From contig JADKDN010000006.1 of the NCBI GenBank assembly GCA_016718345.1, positions 62,001 to 126,000 on the forward strand: DNA of 64,000 nucleotides. Direction: 5' to 3'. Made by a program: the position numbers and the translations under genes. This document shows positions 38,145-47,808 of this stretch, in pieces (position 1 is the first letter of the stretch; the number at the start of each line of letters is the position of its first letter). This DNA is from Flavobacterium sp. Lineage in GTDB: Bacteria > Bacteroidota > Bacteroidia > Flavobacteriales > Flavobacteriaceae. Under the pieces are notes generated by a model. That model saw only the letters and a program-made list of their open reading frames with translations. It was not told the origin of the DNA and made no database searches.

Positions 38145-39845
38145 ATGCTACTAATTATTTTATCTTGGGTTTACATTGTTTTTACCACAATTAATCTAGG
38201 TTTTGGTGTAGATAAACTATTTAAACTTCAAAACAAAGACTTTGTAGTTACTTCTGTTTTGGGACTATTTGCCACAACTATTCTTGCTAGTTTTTGGGCT
38301 ATATTTGGAAGGATTAATATTGAGTTTCATTATTTACTTTTAACTTTAAATCTTCTTATTTTCTTAAAATTCAAAGATGATATTTTTTCAATTTACACTA
38401 CATTCATTAATGAATTAAAAACTCTATCTAAGAATTTAAAGTATTATTTAGCCATTATTACCTTTTGCATAATTGCTCAATGCTCTTCAATACCTTATGT
38501 AATTGATAATGAGTCCTATTACATTCAAACTATAAAATGGCTCAATGAGTATGGCTTTGTAAAAGGATTAGTTAATCTTCATTTCTTCTTGGGTCAAGTC
38601 AGTGGCTGGCATATCACTCAAAGCGCTCTCAATTTTTCATTTCTCTACAAAAACTTTAACGACCTTAGTGGATTTTGTCTTCTTTTGGGAAATATTTTTG
38701 CTATTCAAAAGTTGAATACTTTTTTTGAAAACAATGATACCAAATATTTAATTGTCGGATTATTTCCGTTATTTAATTTGTTTTTATTTCAGTTCATTAG
38801 TGCTCCTTCTCCTGATATTCCAGTTTACGTATTTACATTTGTTATCCTTTTTTATTACATAGAAAAGCACAACAAAATAAGCCCAGAGATTTTTAACTTG
38901 TTGGTTATTTTAATCCTATTCACATTTTACATTAAAAATACTACTGTTACTTTTTTCCTAATTCCTTTGTTAGTTCTTATTTTAAATTACAAGATTCTCT
39001 CAAAAAAACTTCTAAAGCCGACTTTAATTACAATAGTGGTCACTGGATTATTTGTGGCAAAGAATATGATTATTTGTGGTTCTATGGTATTCCCGTCTAA
39101 ATTATTTAATTCATTGAATATGGATTACTCTATTCCAGATACAATTGAGCAATTTTATTACGATCAATTAAAATACTATGGATACTTTATTGATCTTAAT
39201 CAATACAACAGCATGTCAGTTCAAGATTTATTTTTAAGATGGTTAACGCTTCCTAAAATGAATGGATTATTCAATAAAATAAGTATTTTACTTGTATTAA
39301 TTGTTCCTATTTTACTTTACAAATTTCAAAACAAAAAAGAATATTGGTCGTTATACTTTTTAATGTTAATTCAATTAATCCTACTTTTTGCAACTTCACC
39401 ACAATATCGATTCTTCATGAATTTTATATTTTTCTTTTCTCTTTTTTGTTTGACACTATTCATAAAAAGGAAAAAACCGATTTATTTTTTACTACAACTC
39501 TCTTTGTTTGCATCACTAATAGTAGTATTCCTTCCTGTAAATTTAAATCGTTTTTCAAACTATAAATTCATGATGGAAATTAGCAATTTCTCGTCAACCA
39601 ATATTATTTTTCCTCACAAAAACACGAAGTTTGATACCCCATTTGAAACTATAAAAAAAGGAAATCTCATATATAATTCGCCCATTAAGAATGACTTTTT
39701 TTGGTCATCAGGCGATGGAAATTTACCTTCTGTCAACAAAGAACAAATTGAATATTTCGAAAAGTATTTTCATATTATTCCACAACTTCGAACTAAAAAT
39801 ATTAAAGACGGTTTTTATGCAAAAGAAATAATTCCCAATGAATAA
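38145..39845 (+). CDS. large polytopic membrane protein of the LIC_10190 type (GT-C-like)
   Basis: 566 residues with about a dozen hydrophobic segments, starting MLLIILSWVYIVFTTINLGFG. A conserved-looking luminal loop (VIDNESYYIQTIKWLNEYGFVKGLVNLH, in pieces) contains acidic and aromatic residues like the first loop of GT-C glycosyltransferases, followed by QVSGWHITQSALNF. The C-terminal about 80 residues are soluble. It resembles the membrane family that databases label LIC_10190. Glycosyltransferase activity is a guess from overall architecture. It starts 13 bp after lolD and its end overlaps the next gene by 8 bp, so all three may be one operon. Confidence 0.7.
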   Translation: MLLIILSWVYIVFTTINLGFGVDKLFKLQNKDFVVTSVLGLFATTILASFWAIFGRINIEFHYLLLTLNLLIFLKFKDDIFSIYTTFINELKTLSKNLKYYLAIITFCIIAQCSSIPYVIDNESYYIQTIKWLNEYGFVKGLVNLHFFLGQVSGWHITQSALNFSFLYKNFNDLSGFCLLLGNIFAIQKLNTFFENNDTKYLIVGLFPLFNLFLFQFISAPSPDIPVYVFTFVILFYYIEKHNKISPEIFNLLVILILFTFYIKNTTVTFFLIPLLVLILNYKILSKKLLKPTLITIVVTGLFVAKNMIICGSMVFPSKLFNSLNMDYSIPDTIEQFYYDQLKYYGYFIDLNQYNSMSVQDLFLRWLTLPKMNGLFNKISILLVLIVPILLYKFQNKKEYWSLYFLMLIQLILLFATSPQYRFFMNFIFFFSLFCLTLFIKRKKPIYFLLQLSLFASLIVVFLPVNLNRFSNYKFMMEISNFSSTNIIFPHKNTKFDTPFETIKKGNLIYNSPIKNDFFWSSGDGNLPSVNKEQIEYFEKYFHIIPQLRTKNIKDGFYAKEIIPNE

Positions 39846-40602
39846 AGTTGATTTAAAATCTTTCTTGGATGAAAAAGTAGAACTCTACAATAATCCAAAA
39901 TTCATTGAGAGTGACCCAATCCAAATTCCACACCTATATTCACTCAAAGAAGATATTGAAATTGCTGGATTTCTATCTGCAACTATTGCATGGGGGAATC
40001 GAAAAATGATTATCAAGAATGCACATCAAATGATGCATTTGATGGGAAATGCCCCTTATGATTTTGTGATGTCACACAATGAAGATAATTTAGAGCGATT
40101 AGAAAATTTTGTACATCGAACATTTAATGGACTAGATTTTGCAAGTTTTATCAAAGGTTTAGAACATATTTATAAAAACCACAATGGACTAGAATTTGTC
40201 TTTTCCAAAAATCAAGAAAAAGATTCCATGCAAAAGAGTATTTCAGAATTCAAGAAACTTTTTTTTCAAATTCCGCATCAAAATCGTACTCAAAAACACA
40301 TCTCTGACCCTCTAAATAATTCTGCTGCAAAACGACTGAATATGATGCTGAGATGGTTTTGCAGAAAAGATACCAAAGGAGTAGATTTAGGTATCTGGGA
40401 ATCTATTTCACCAGCACTATTGTCTTGTCCACTAGATGTACATTCTGGGAACGTAGCCAGAAAATTAGGACTGCTAACCCGAAATCAAAACGATGCTAAA
40501 GCACTATCTGAATTAGATAAAAGCCTTCGTTTACTTGATGCTAAAGATCCTGTAAAATATGATTTTGCTCTATTTGGATTAGGTGTCTTTGAAGGATTCT
40601 GA
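39838..40602 (+). CDS. TIGR02757 (DUF2400) family protein
   Basis: 254 residues, soluble. The family hallmarks are visible: DPIQIPHLYSLKEDIEIAGFL near residue 25, SATIAWGNRKMIIKNAHQMM, a central FKKLFFQIPHQNRTQKHISDP block, then SAAKRLNMMLRWFCRKD with GVDLGIW and CPLDVHSGNVARKLGLLTR. The last motifs resemble the helix-hairpin-helix and catalytic region of base-excision DNA glycosylase-like proteins, but no activity is established. The start overlaps the preceding membrane protein gene by 8 bp. Confidence 0.88.
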   Translation: MNKVDLKSFLDEKVELYNNPKFIESDPIQIPHLYSLKEDIEIAGFLSATIAWGNRKMIIKNAHQMMHLMGNAPYDFVMSHNEDNLERLENFVHRTFNGLDFASFIKGLEHIYKNHNGLEFVFSKNQEKDSMQKSISEFKKLFFQIPHQNRTQKHISDPLNNSAAKRLNMMLRWFCRKDTKGVDLGIWESISPALLSCPLDVHSGNVARKLGLLTRNQNDAKALSELDKSLRLLDAKDPVKYDFALFGLGVFEGF

Positions 40603-40656
40603 TAAAAATTTGGACTAAATACCTAATAAAAATCTCTGATTGAAAATTCCGAACAA

Positions 40657-41334
40657 TCACAATACAATTCGACCATCTTCCATCGTGATAATACGGTTGG
40701 TTCTGCTTGCAAAATCGTTGTCATGCGTTACGATTAGTAATGTTTGATTTTGCTCCTTAGTCAGCTTATCAAAAATATCAAATACCAAATCGCTGTTCTT
40801 TTTGTCAAGATTTCCAGTAGGCTCATCGCCCATAATAATCAAAGGATTATTTATCAAGGCGCGCGCTATCGCCACACGTTGTTTTTGCCCGCCACTGAGT
40901 TGATTGGGCATTTTTAGCGCTTGGTCTTGCATGTCAAGTGTTTTCAGATGTTCCATAGCGTTATACTCTACTTCTTCATCAGAAAGTTTACCAAGTTTTA
41001 AACCCGGAAGCATTACGTTTTTTAAGACATTATATTCAGAAAGTAAGTAATGAAACTGAAATACAAAACCAATTTTCTCATTTCTGATTACTGCCAATTC
41101 TTTATCGGATTTTCCAGTTATCAATTCCTCATGTATATATAATTGACCTTCATAATCGGTATCCATAGTAGAAAGTAAATACAGCAAGGTGGATTTTCCG
41201 CAACCCGATTTTCCTACAATTGAAACAAATTCGCCGTGGTCAATATTCATACTAATCTCTTTGAGTACCTGAAATTTTATAGGGTCATAAAAATATTTAG
41301 TTAAACCTTTGGTTTCAAGAACTAGATTTCCCAT
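40657..41334 (-). CDS. MacB-type ABC exporter ATP-binding protein
   Basis: 225 residues from ATG 41334 (MGNLVLETKGLTKYFYD), one base after the permease stop. The motifs are Walker A GKSGCGKSTLLYLLS near residue 38, Q-loop VFQFHYLLSEYNVL, signature LSGGQKQRVAIARAL, Walker B LIIMGDEPTGNLD and H-loop VTHDND. It forms the third gene of a tripartite exporter operon (adaptor, permease, ATPase). The substrate is unknown; relatives export macrolides, peptides, siderophores or lipids. An outer-membrane TolC partner is not encoded nearby. Confidence 0.9.
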   Translation of the reverse strand: MGNLVLETKGLTKYFYDPIKFQVLKEISMNIDHGEFVSIVGKSGCGKSTLLYLLSTMDTDYEGQLYIHEELITGKSDKELAVIRNEKIGFVFQFHYLLSEYNVLKNVMLPGLKLGKLSDEEVEYNAMEHLKTLDMQDQALKMPNQLSGGQKQRVAIARALINNPLIIMGDEPTGNLDKKNSDLVFDIFDKLTKEQNQTLLIVTHDNDFASRTNRIITMEDGRIVL

Positions 41335-41335
41335 A

Positions 41336-42592
41336 TTATTTTCCTCTAATGATTTCAACTGGATCTACTTTACTAGCTTTTAACGCTGGAAAAAGACCTG
41401 CAATTGTGGTGGTAAAAAGTGCAAAAACAATCCCAATGACATAAAATAATGGATTGTAATTTATTGGATACGTTTTAACTGTAGGTAAAGCCGCTGTATT
41501 AAAAGGAAGTACATCAATAATTGATGAGAAAATATATCCAAAAATTAAACCAAAAACACCTCCTGTAATTCCGATAATTAAAGACAGAGAAATGAAAATC
41601 CATTTTACATCACTGCCTGAAAAACCGGTCGCTTTCAAAATAGCAATACTGTCCATTTTTTCAAAAATCATCATGTTAAGTATGTTATATATCCCGAAAC
41701 CAGCAACAATCAACAAAACAATTCCAACGGCATAGGAAATAATACTTCTGATGGTGCTTCCCGTCTCAAACTGTGAATTGGTAGTTTGATAATCTATCGT
41801 ATCCAAGTCAAACTTCGATTTAAATTCTTTTGCTAGAGCTGGGGCTTGTGTGATATCATACAATTTAACTTGTATATCGGTAACATAATTTGTGGGTTCT
41901 CCTACCAATTTTTGAGCTGTTGTTAAAGAAGTATAGCTCATTTTATCATCAATATCGGCAATTCCTATTTGGGTAATTCCAACGATTTTTAGAGAAGCCA
42001 AATTGCCTTTAGCAGAAGTAATTTTTATGATATCTCCAGTAGTCAAAAGCATTTTGTCCGCCAAACCTTTACCAATAATAATACTGTTATTCTGATTCAA
42101 ATCGGATACTTTTCCTTCGATGATGTAATCAGTCAATTGAAATAATTTTTCTTCAGCATTCACGTCAATTCCATATATCATTCCAGAAAGCTGAATGGTT
42201 CCTGAGTTAAAAAAAACAGGCTCCGTAATCTTTGGTGCAACATCGATAATACGTTGGTCTTGTTTTAAATTACGAATAATCGCCTGACTGTTGTATATCG
42301 CTTTGCCTCTATCTTTTGGTTTAACTGAACTTATAAAGTTAATGCTACGCTTGTATTTTTCTGACACTAAAATAGGTTGTTCTTCTGACGGTTTTATTGC
42401 GTTATAAAGGCGAACATGTGGAGTTCGATTGAGCATCAATCCATCGAGCAAATCATTCATTCCGTTCATAAAACTCACTAAGGTAATAAACATGGCTATT
42501 CCAAAAGTTACTCCAACAGCCGCCACAACGGTTTGTTTTAGCCTTGCTCTTAACAAGTGAGTTGCAATGTTTAAAATGAGTTTAATGTTCAT
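41336..42592 (-). CDS. FtsX/MacB-fold ABC exporter permease
   Basis: 418 residues. The first membrane helix is at about residues 20-42 (VAAVGVTFGIAMFITLVSF), followed by a large periplasmic MacB core domain (about 45-275). Three C-terminal helices (IISYAVGIVLLIVAGFGIYNILNMM, then FISLSLIIGITGGVFGLIFGYIF, then the last near 385, each in overlapping pieces) carry the FtsX signature FEKMDSIAILKATGFS. The start overlaps the adaptor stop by one base, and it is separated by one base from the ATPase gene, indicating tight coupling. Confidence 0.9.
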   Translation of the reverse strand: MNIKLILNIATHLLRARLKQTVVAAVGVTFGIAMFITLVSFMNGMNDLLDGLMLNRTPHVRLYNAIKPSEEQPILVSEKYKRSINFISSVKPKDRGKAIYNSQAIIRNLKQDQRIIDVAPKITEPVFFNSGTIQLSGMIYGIDVNAEEKLFQLTDYIIEGKVSDLNQNNSIIIGKGLADKMLLTTGDIIKITSAKGNLASLKIVGITQIGIADIDDKMSYTSLTTAQKLVGEPTNYVTDIQVKLYDITQAPALAKEFKSKFDLDTIDYQTTNSQFETGSTIRSIISYAVGIVLLIVAGFGIYNILNMMIFEKMDSIAILKATGFSGSDVKWIFISLSLIIGITGGVFGLIFGYIFSSIIDVLPFNTAALPTVKTYPINYNPLFYVIGIVFALFTTTIAGLFPALKASKVDPVEIIRGK

Positions 42593-43686
42593 TATTTGGG
42601 CTTGTAAATAGTTTCACCTACTGATAATCCAGATATAATTTCGGCGTTTTGATAATCGCTCAATCCAATGGTAACTTTTCGTTTCTCATCTGTATTGACC
42701 AAAACATATTCGCCATGAATCAAATAACTTTTAGGAATAGTAATTACGTTTTTTTTGATTTTGATGATAATATTGGCTTCTGCGGTAAGATTTGGATACA
42801 ATTTTGGAGGAGGTTTTATAAAATGAGCCTCTATCTTAAACGTTCGGGAACGTTCATCCATTATTGGGTATATTTTGTCTACTACAGCATCAAAAACCCG
42901 ACCTTTGTAACTGTCCATGGTTACCAAAACTTGCTGCCCTAAACGTACTTGAACCATATCATTTTCATCCACTTCAAGTTCTATCAAAAACGAATCTGAT
43001 TGACCAATAATAGCAAGAGGAGTTTGGGTAGTGATGAGTGTTCCTTCTTTTACTGGTATGTCAAATACTTTACCAGAAAATGCACTTTTTATACTGAAGT
43101 CATTTTCTAATTTTTGATTGATTTTTAAATTGATATTGGTACGACTTTGATCATTTTTCAATTGAGCCCTAAGTTGATCCAATTGCTTTTTTGCGGTTTC
43201 GTAATTAATTTTTGAACTTTTGTAGGCGAGTTCTACCCTTTCAAAATCTACTTCAGAAACAATTTTATATTCGTGAATTCTTTTATTTCTGTTATAAATT
43301 GATTCGTCTAAGGCGAGTTTATCTTTTGCGGATTGAACTCTCATTTCCATTTCGGAAATTTTATCCTGAATGTATCGATTTCCTTCTTGACTTAATTGAT
43401 AAGCCAACTGAGCATTTTTAGTGTTGAGTTCAGCTTTTTCACTCTCCAACTTAAACAATAAGTCTCCTCTGTTAACATGTTGTCCTACAGTGATTTTTGT
43501 TTCGTTTAAAATTCCATTTACAGTAGAAAAAACGGTATACTGATTTACCGCTTTTATAACCCCTGAGGCATAGACACTTTGGGTTACATCTCCAATTGTG
43601 GGTTTACATTCTTCGGTATCTTTTTTGGAACAAGAAACACTGCTAAAAACGATTATATAAAATAATGATACTAATGTAAATCTCAT
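42592..43686 (-). CDS. HlyD/RND-type periplasmic adaptor lipoprotein
   Basis: 364 residues with a lipoprotein signal (TLVSLFYIIVFSSVSC, Cys19). The lipoyl/barrel-sandwich half motif (VNQYTVFSTVNGILNETKITVG, in pieces) is followed by a long coiled-coil hairpin (about residues 80-195), the second lipoyl half (IKSAFSGKVFDIPVKEGTLI), a beta-barrel domain and a membrane-proximal end. This is the MacA-like membrane-fusion protein that links the permease to an outer-membrane channel. It is the promoter-proximal gene of the exporter operon, with a 111-bp upstream gap. Confidence 0.9.
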   Translation of the reverse strand: MRFTLVSLFYIIVFSSVSCSKKDTEECKPTIGDVTQSVYASGVIKAVNQYTVFSTVNGILNETKITVGQHVNRGDLLFKLESEKAELNTKNAQLAYQLSQEGNRYIQDKISEMEMRVQSAKDKLALDESIYNRNKRIHEYKIVSEVDFERVELAYKSSKINYETAKKQLDQLRAQLKNDQSRTNINLKINQKLENDFSIKSAFSGKVFDIPVKEGTLITTQTPLAIIGQSDSFLIELEVDENDMVQVRLGQQVLVTMDSYKGRVFDAVVDKIYPIMDERSRTFKIEAHFIKPPPKLYPNLTAEANIIIKIKKNVITIPKSYLIHGEYVLVNTDEKRKVTIGLSDYQNAEIISGLSVGETIYKPK

Positions 43687-43797
43687 TTTTGAACTCTTTA
43701 AACTATTGATATGACGAAGAAATTATACACTCAAATGTACGATAAAATAAAATGTGTAGCAGTATCAATTGTTACATAAACAGAAGAAAAAAGTGAA

Positions 43798-44292
43798 TTA
43801 TAATTGTTTTTCCATTTTGTAATCTTCCATCAAATAACCTTGACCTATCGCTAAATCTTCTTCAGCAATAATTTGAAATCCATTTTTTAAATAAAACAAA
43901 TACGCTTTGTTGAATCGATTCACATTTAGTGAAATAGTTTCATCGTTATTCTCTTTCGCTTTTCTCTCAACCTCTTGAATAAGAAGTTTTCCAACACCTT
44001 TTCCCTGAGCTTTGGGAAGTAAATATAATTTGTGAAGTCGAATTTGATTTTTGCTATGATAATGAGGTTCATAAGCAGCAAATCCGAGTGGTTTTGAATT
44101 TTCGGTGGCTAACAAAAAATGATGTCCATCATTTAAATTTTTAAGCAAAGCACCATCCGAGTAGAACAATTCTAACATATACTCAATCTGAGCTTTTGAA
44201 AGAATAGTTTTATAGGTGTCAGTCCAAGCAATATTGGCGATTTCTTGAATACTTTTAAAATCTTTAGCAAAAACCTCTGATACTAGAATCAT
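43798..44292 (-). CDS. GNAT family N-acetyltransferase
   Basis: 164 residues with the single-domain GNAT fold. The acetyl-CoA pyrophosphate-binding motif A is visible as LHKLYLLPKAQGKGVGKLLIQEVERKA in two overlapping pieces near residues 88-114, with QGKGVG as the Q/RxxGxG/A core. A typical motif B, SLNVNRFNKAYLFYLKNGFQ, follows. The substrate cannot be deduced; spermidine-like or amino-group small molecules are typical of close relatives. It follows miaE by 9 bp, so it is probably co-transcribed. Confidence 0.88.
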   Translation of the reverse strand: MILVSEVFAKDFKSIQEIANIAWTDTYKTILSKAQIEYMLELFYSDGALLKNLNDGHHFLLATENSKPLGFAAYEPHYHSKNQIRLHKLYLLPKAQGKGVGKLLIQEVERKAKENNDETISLNVNRFNKAYLFYLKNGFQIIAEEDLAIGQGYLMEDYKMEKQL

Positions 44293-44301
44293 TTCAGAAA
44301 T

Positions 44302-44895
44302 TTATCCGTGTATGGTTTCTTTTTTTCCATAGTTAGCAATAACAGATGCTTCAAACTCAAGCCACTCTTTCCAACGTTGTTCCACGTCGATTCCGTGACC
44401 GTATTTTCGAGCATAACTTATAAAAGTAGTATAATGTCCTGCTTCACTTTCCATTAATTCGCGGTAGAAATTGGATAATTCTTCGTCTTGAATGTTTTCA
44501 GAAAGCACTTTAAAACGTTCACAGCTTCGAGCTTCTATCATTGCAGAAAAAAGTAATCGCTCTACAAAACCAGAAACACGACTACCTGTATTGCTTCGTT
44601 TCATGTATTGAGCCAACTCGCCTACATATTCGTCTTTACGCTCACGAGCTAAAGTTAATCCTCGTTTTTTAATGATATCATGTACCATTTGGAAATGCTC
44701 AATTTCTTCTTTGGCTAAAGCCAACATATCGGAAACCAAATCAGGATATTCGGAATTAATAGTGATAATAGTGATAGCATTTGAAGCTGCCTTTTGTTCA
44801 CACCAAGCATGATCTGAAAGGATTTCTTCAATATTTTTTTCTACTATATTCACCCATCTTGGGTCGGTTGGTAACTTTAATCGTAAAATGGACAT
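44302..44895 (-). CDS. miaE: tRNA-(ms2io6A37)-hydroxylase
   Basis: 197 residues from ATG 44895 (MSILRLKLPTDPRW). A ferritin-like diiron monooxygenase that hydroxylates the isopentenyl group of ms2i6A37 in tRNAs. Diiron ligand motifs are visible: DHAWCEQKAASNAI (first Glu), KEEIEHFQMVH (ExxH), IEARSCERFKV and MESEAGHYTTF (second ExxH). Its presence implies an upstream MiaA/MiaB pathway, not encoded here. It reads in the same direction as glyA, five bases after the extended glyA frame. Confidence 0.93.
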   Translation of the reverse strand: MSILRLKLPTDPRWVNIVEKNIEEILSDHAWCEQKAASNAITIITINSEYPDLVSDMLALAKEEIEHFQMVHDIIKKRGLTLARERKDEYVGELAQYMKRSNTGSRVSGFVERLLFSAMIEARSCERFKVLSENIQDEELSNFYRELMESEAGHYTTFISYARKYGHGIDVEQRWKEWLEFEASVIANYGKKETIHG

Positions 44896-44900
44896 ATCTT

Positions 44901-46264
44901 TTAAATTAAGATTAAAAAACAAATTTCACTTATTAACACACTGAAAAAAAGTAAAAACAAGTGAAATTTGTTTATTAAATTGGTATTATTTAGAAAAACG
45001 AACATCGCTCTTTCTCCCATCATTTCGTTGACTTCATCAGCTACTTCTTCAATTATGGCATCGTTGGCGTGATTCATTAAAACTTTATCGATTAGATTTA
45101 CAATGGTCTCCATATCCTCTTCTATCAAACCACGAGTAGTAATAGCAGGAGTTCCCACACGAATACCAGAAGTTATGAATGGTGATTTATCGTCAAAAGG
45201 AACCATGTTTTTATTAACCGTTATCTCTGCTCTAACTAAGGCATTCTCGGCTTCTTTTCCAGTAATGTTTTTATTTCTTAAATCAATCAACATCATGTGA
45301 TTATCAGTGCCGCCAGAAATTAGATTGTAACCTCTTTTTACAAATGCTTCAGCCATAGCTTTAGCATTTTTTGAACTTGCATAGCATAATGAAAGAACTC
45401 GTCTGATAGACATTCTCCGAAAGCAACCGCTTTAGCAGCAATAATATGCATCAATGCACCACCTTGATTACCTGGAAAAACAGCTAAATCTAAAAGATTA
45501 GACATCATTCGCAATTCCCCTTTAGGCGTTTTTAACCCAAATGGATTTTCAAAATCTTTTCCCATCAAAATCATTCCTCCTCTTGGGCCACGCAAAGTTT
45601 TGTGAGTAGTAGTAGTTACAATGTGACAATGCGGGATTGGATCATTCATCAAGCCTTTTGCTATTAATCCAGCTGGATGTGAAATATCGGCTAATAGAAG
45701 TGCGCCAACAGAGTCTGCAATTTCGCGGAAGCGTTTAAAATCCATATCGCGGCAATAAGCAGAAGCTCCTGCAATGATTAGTTTTGGTTGTTCTCTTGTA
45801 GCAATTTCCTGAATTTTATCATAATCAAATCTACCTGTTTCTTTCTCAACTCCATAAAACGAGGGAGTATATAATCTTCCCGAAAAATTAACAGGTGAAC
45901 CATGAGTCAAGTGACCTCCATGGGATAAATCGAAACCAAGGATTTTATCACCTGGTTTGAGACATGCATGAAAAACTGCTGTATTGGCCTGTGAACCTGA
46001 GTGTGGTTGAACATTAGCATACTCGGCACCAAACAATTCTTTGGCTCTGTCAATGGCAATTTGTTCTACAACATCTACCACTTCACAACCTCCATAATAT
46101 CTCTTCCCCGGATACCCTTCAGCATATTTGTTAGTTAAGCAGGAACCTGCTGCTTCCATCACTTGGTCGCTCACAAAGTTTTCTGAAGCGATAAGCTCAA
46201 TTCCGTGAATTTGTCTGTCTTGTTCTTCAAGTATTAAATTGAAAATTTGTTCGTCGTGTTGCAT
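44901..46264 (-). pseudogene. glyA: serine hydroxymethyltransferase, frameshifted
   Basis: A PLP enzyme making glycine and methylene-tetrahydrofolate from serine. The first ORF has [44 protein letters not shown] and the PLP lysine motif [15 protein letters not shown]. The second ORF continues [27 protein letters not shown] in pieces, then [17 protein letters not shown]. The break is at a run of six A near 45378, where seven are expected (CAAAAAAATGC). The second frame also lacks a stop where the protein normally ends (about MMGER) and adds some 28 hydrophobic residues, so another base is probably lost near 44998. An essential-type gene, so error is likely. Confidence 0.93.
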
Positions 46265-46307
46265 TTTAAAATTTTTCGTTAAAAACTATGCAAAATTACA
46301 AAAACAG

Positions 46308-46338
46308 TTTGTTAAATTCACACATTATGATATATTTG
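46308..46338 (+). promoter_or_regulatory. promoter of fahA
   Basis: TTTG (46308-46311), 19 bases, then TATATTTG (46331-46338): an exact Bacteroidota -33/-7 promoter, about 36 bases before the ATG. Confidence 0.75.
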
Positions 46339-46373
46339 ATAATTGAATTTTCAACATTATATCAACAGACAAG

Positions 46374-47657
46374 ATGCCAATAACAGCTAACAATCCCAAA
46401 AGAAAATCATGGTTAGACGTCGAGAAAGACAGTGATTTCCCTATTCAGAATATCCCTTTTGGAGTTTTTATAACAAAAGACGATGTTATTACTATTGGTA
46501 CTCGAATTGGTGATTACGCTATTGATTTGGGAGCATTGCAACAGTTGAATTATTTCGAAGGTATTGAATTAACCGATGATATGTTCATGCAAGACACGCT
46601 GAATGATTTTATTTCAGACGGGAAAAAACATGGAGATTGGTTCGAAATCGAATCGCCCATATTTTTAGACAGTACTAATCCTGAATTAAGAGATAATAAG
46701 GAACATCGTGAAATTGTAGTTTGTAAAATAGAAGATGTAGAAATGCAATTACCTGTTTTAATTGGTGATTATACCGACTTTTATTCTAGTAAAGAACATG
46801 CCACAAATGTCGGAAAAATGTTGAGCGATGCTGAAAATGCTTTGATGCCCAATTGGCTCCATATTCCTATTGGCTATCACGGCAGAAGTTCCTCAATAGT
46901 TCCATCAGGAATTCCTGTACACCGACCTATGGGGCAGACCCTGCCAAATGGCGAAACATCACCAGTTTTTGGACCATCGCGTTCAATAGATTTTGAGCTC
47001 GAAATGGGTTTTATCACTACTGATGTAAATATTATGGGAGAAAATATTCCCGTACATGAAGCTGAAGATTATATTTTTGGAATGGTTTTGTTAAACGACT
47101 GGAGTGCTCGTGACATGCAAAAATGGGAATACATTCCATTAGGCCCTTTTTTAGCTAAAAACTTTGCAACATCTATTTCTCCTTGGATTGTTACTATGGA
47201 CGCTTTAGAACCTTTTAGGACTAAAGGTCCGAAGCAAGACCCAAACCCTCTTCCTTATTTGCAACAAAAAGGAAAGCACACCTTCGATATTAACCTTGAA
47301 GTGTCAATTGAGCCAGAAAATGGAGAACCAAACGTTGTTACCAAATCCAATTTTAAATATATGTATTGGTCTATGAGTCAGCAACTAGCACATCACACTT
47401 CCAATGGTTGTCGGGTAAATTCAGGAGATATGATGGGCTCAGGAACGATATCAGGCGCTACTCCTAATAGTTTTGGCTCCATGTTAGAATTAACTTGGGG
47501 TGGAAAAAATCCAATAAAAATGAATGATGGTACTGAACGCAAATTTATTAACGACAATGATACAGTCATCATAAAAGGATTTTGCAAAAAAAATGATGTC
47601 AGAATTGGATTTGGTGAAGTATCAAATAAACTGCTACCTCCATTCGTTAGAAAATAA
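46374..47657 (+). CDS. fahA: fumarylacetoacetase
   Basis: 427 residues, full length. It hydrolyses fumarylacetoacetate to fumarate and acetoacetate, the last step of tyrosine and phenylalanine degradation. The N-terminal SH3-like domain is followed by the catalytic fold with DYTDFYSSKEHATNVGKM (metal Asp, catalytic His), HIPIGYHGRSSSIVPSGIP in pieces, DFELEMGF (metal Glu pair) and LNDWSARDMQKWEYIPLGPFLAKNF (metal Asp, active-site Lys) in pieces. No other tyrosine-degradation gene is next to it. It is divergent from glyA. Confidence 0.96.
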   Translation: MPITANNPKRKSWLDVEKDSDFPIQNIPFGVFITKDDVITIGTRIGDYAIDLGALQQLNYFEGIELTDDMFMQDTLNDFISDGKKHGDWFEIESPIFLDSTNPELRDNKEHREIVVCKIEDVEMQLPVLIGDYTDFYSSKEHATNVGKMLSDAENALMPNWLHIPIGYHGRSSSIVPSGIPVHRPMGQTLPNGETSPVFGPSRSIDFELEMGFITTDVNIMGENIPVHEAEDYIFGMVLLNDWSARDMQKWEYIPLGPFLAKNFATSISPWIVTMDALEPFRTKGPKQDPNPLPYLQQKGKHTFDINLEVSIEPENGEPNVVTKSNFKYMYWSMSQQLAHHTSNGCRVNSGDMMGSGTISGATPNSFGSMLELTWGGKNPIKMNDGTERKFINDNDTVIIKGFCKKNDVRIGFGEVSNKLLPPFVRK

Positions 47658-47795
47658 TTTTACAATTAAAATACTGTAAAACAATATTTTACATTCTTTT
47701 TTGATTTCATAAATTGATTTCCATTTAAGAAAAATAACAATGCACTAAAAATTTGTTATAAAACGAAAAAATGAAAATTGTTTTGCAAAATAATG

Positions 47796-47803
47796 TAATT
47801 TTG
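47796..47803 (+). promoter_or_regulatory. -7 box upstream of the arginine cluster
   Basis: TAATTTTG fits TAnnTTTG, with a TTG at 47778-47780 as a possible -33 element. The predicted transcription start falls almost exactly on the ATG at 47809, so the 315 bases before the first arg-cluster gene would be either a leaderless small gene or a long 5' leader. Confidence 0.55.
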
Positions 47804-47808
47804 CACCA

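Noticed and set aside
37475..39845. LolD-like ATPase plus the next membrane protein as one ABC transporter
   Set aside because: The membrane protein has no FtsX-type fold or MacB core, has about a dozen helices and resembles another family, so the adjacency is not evidence of a complex.
47686..47705. Terminator after fahA (TGTAAAACAATATTTTACA)
   Set aside because: The stem is short and only A/T-rich apart from the ends, too weak to call.
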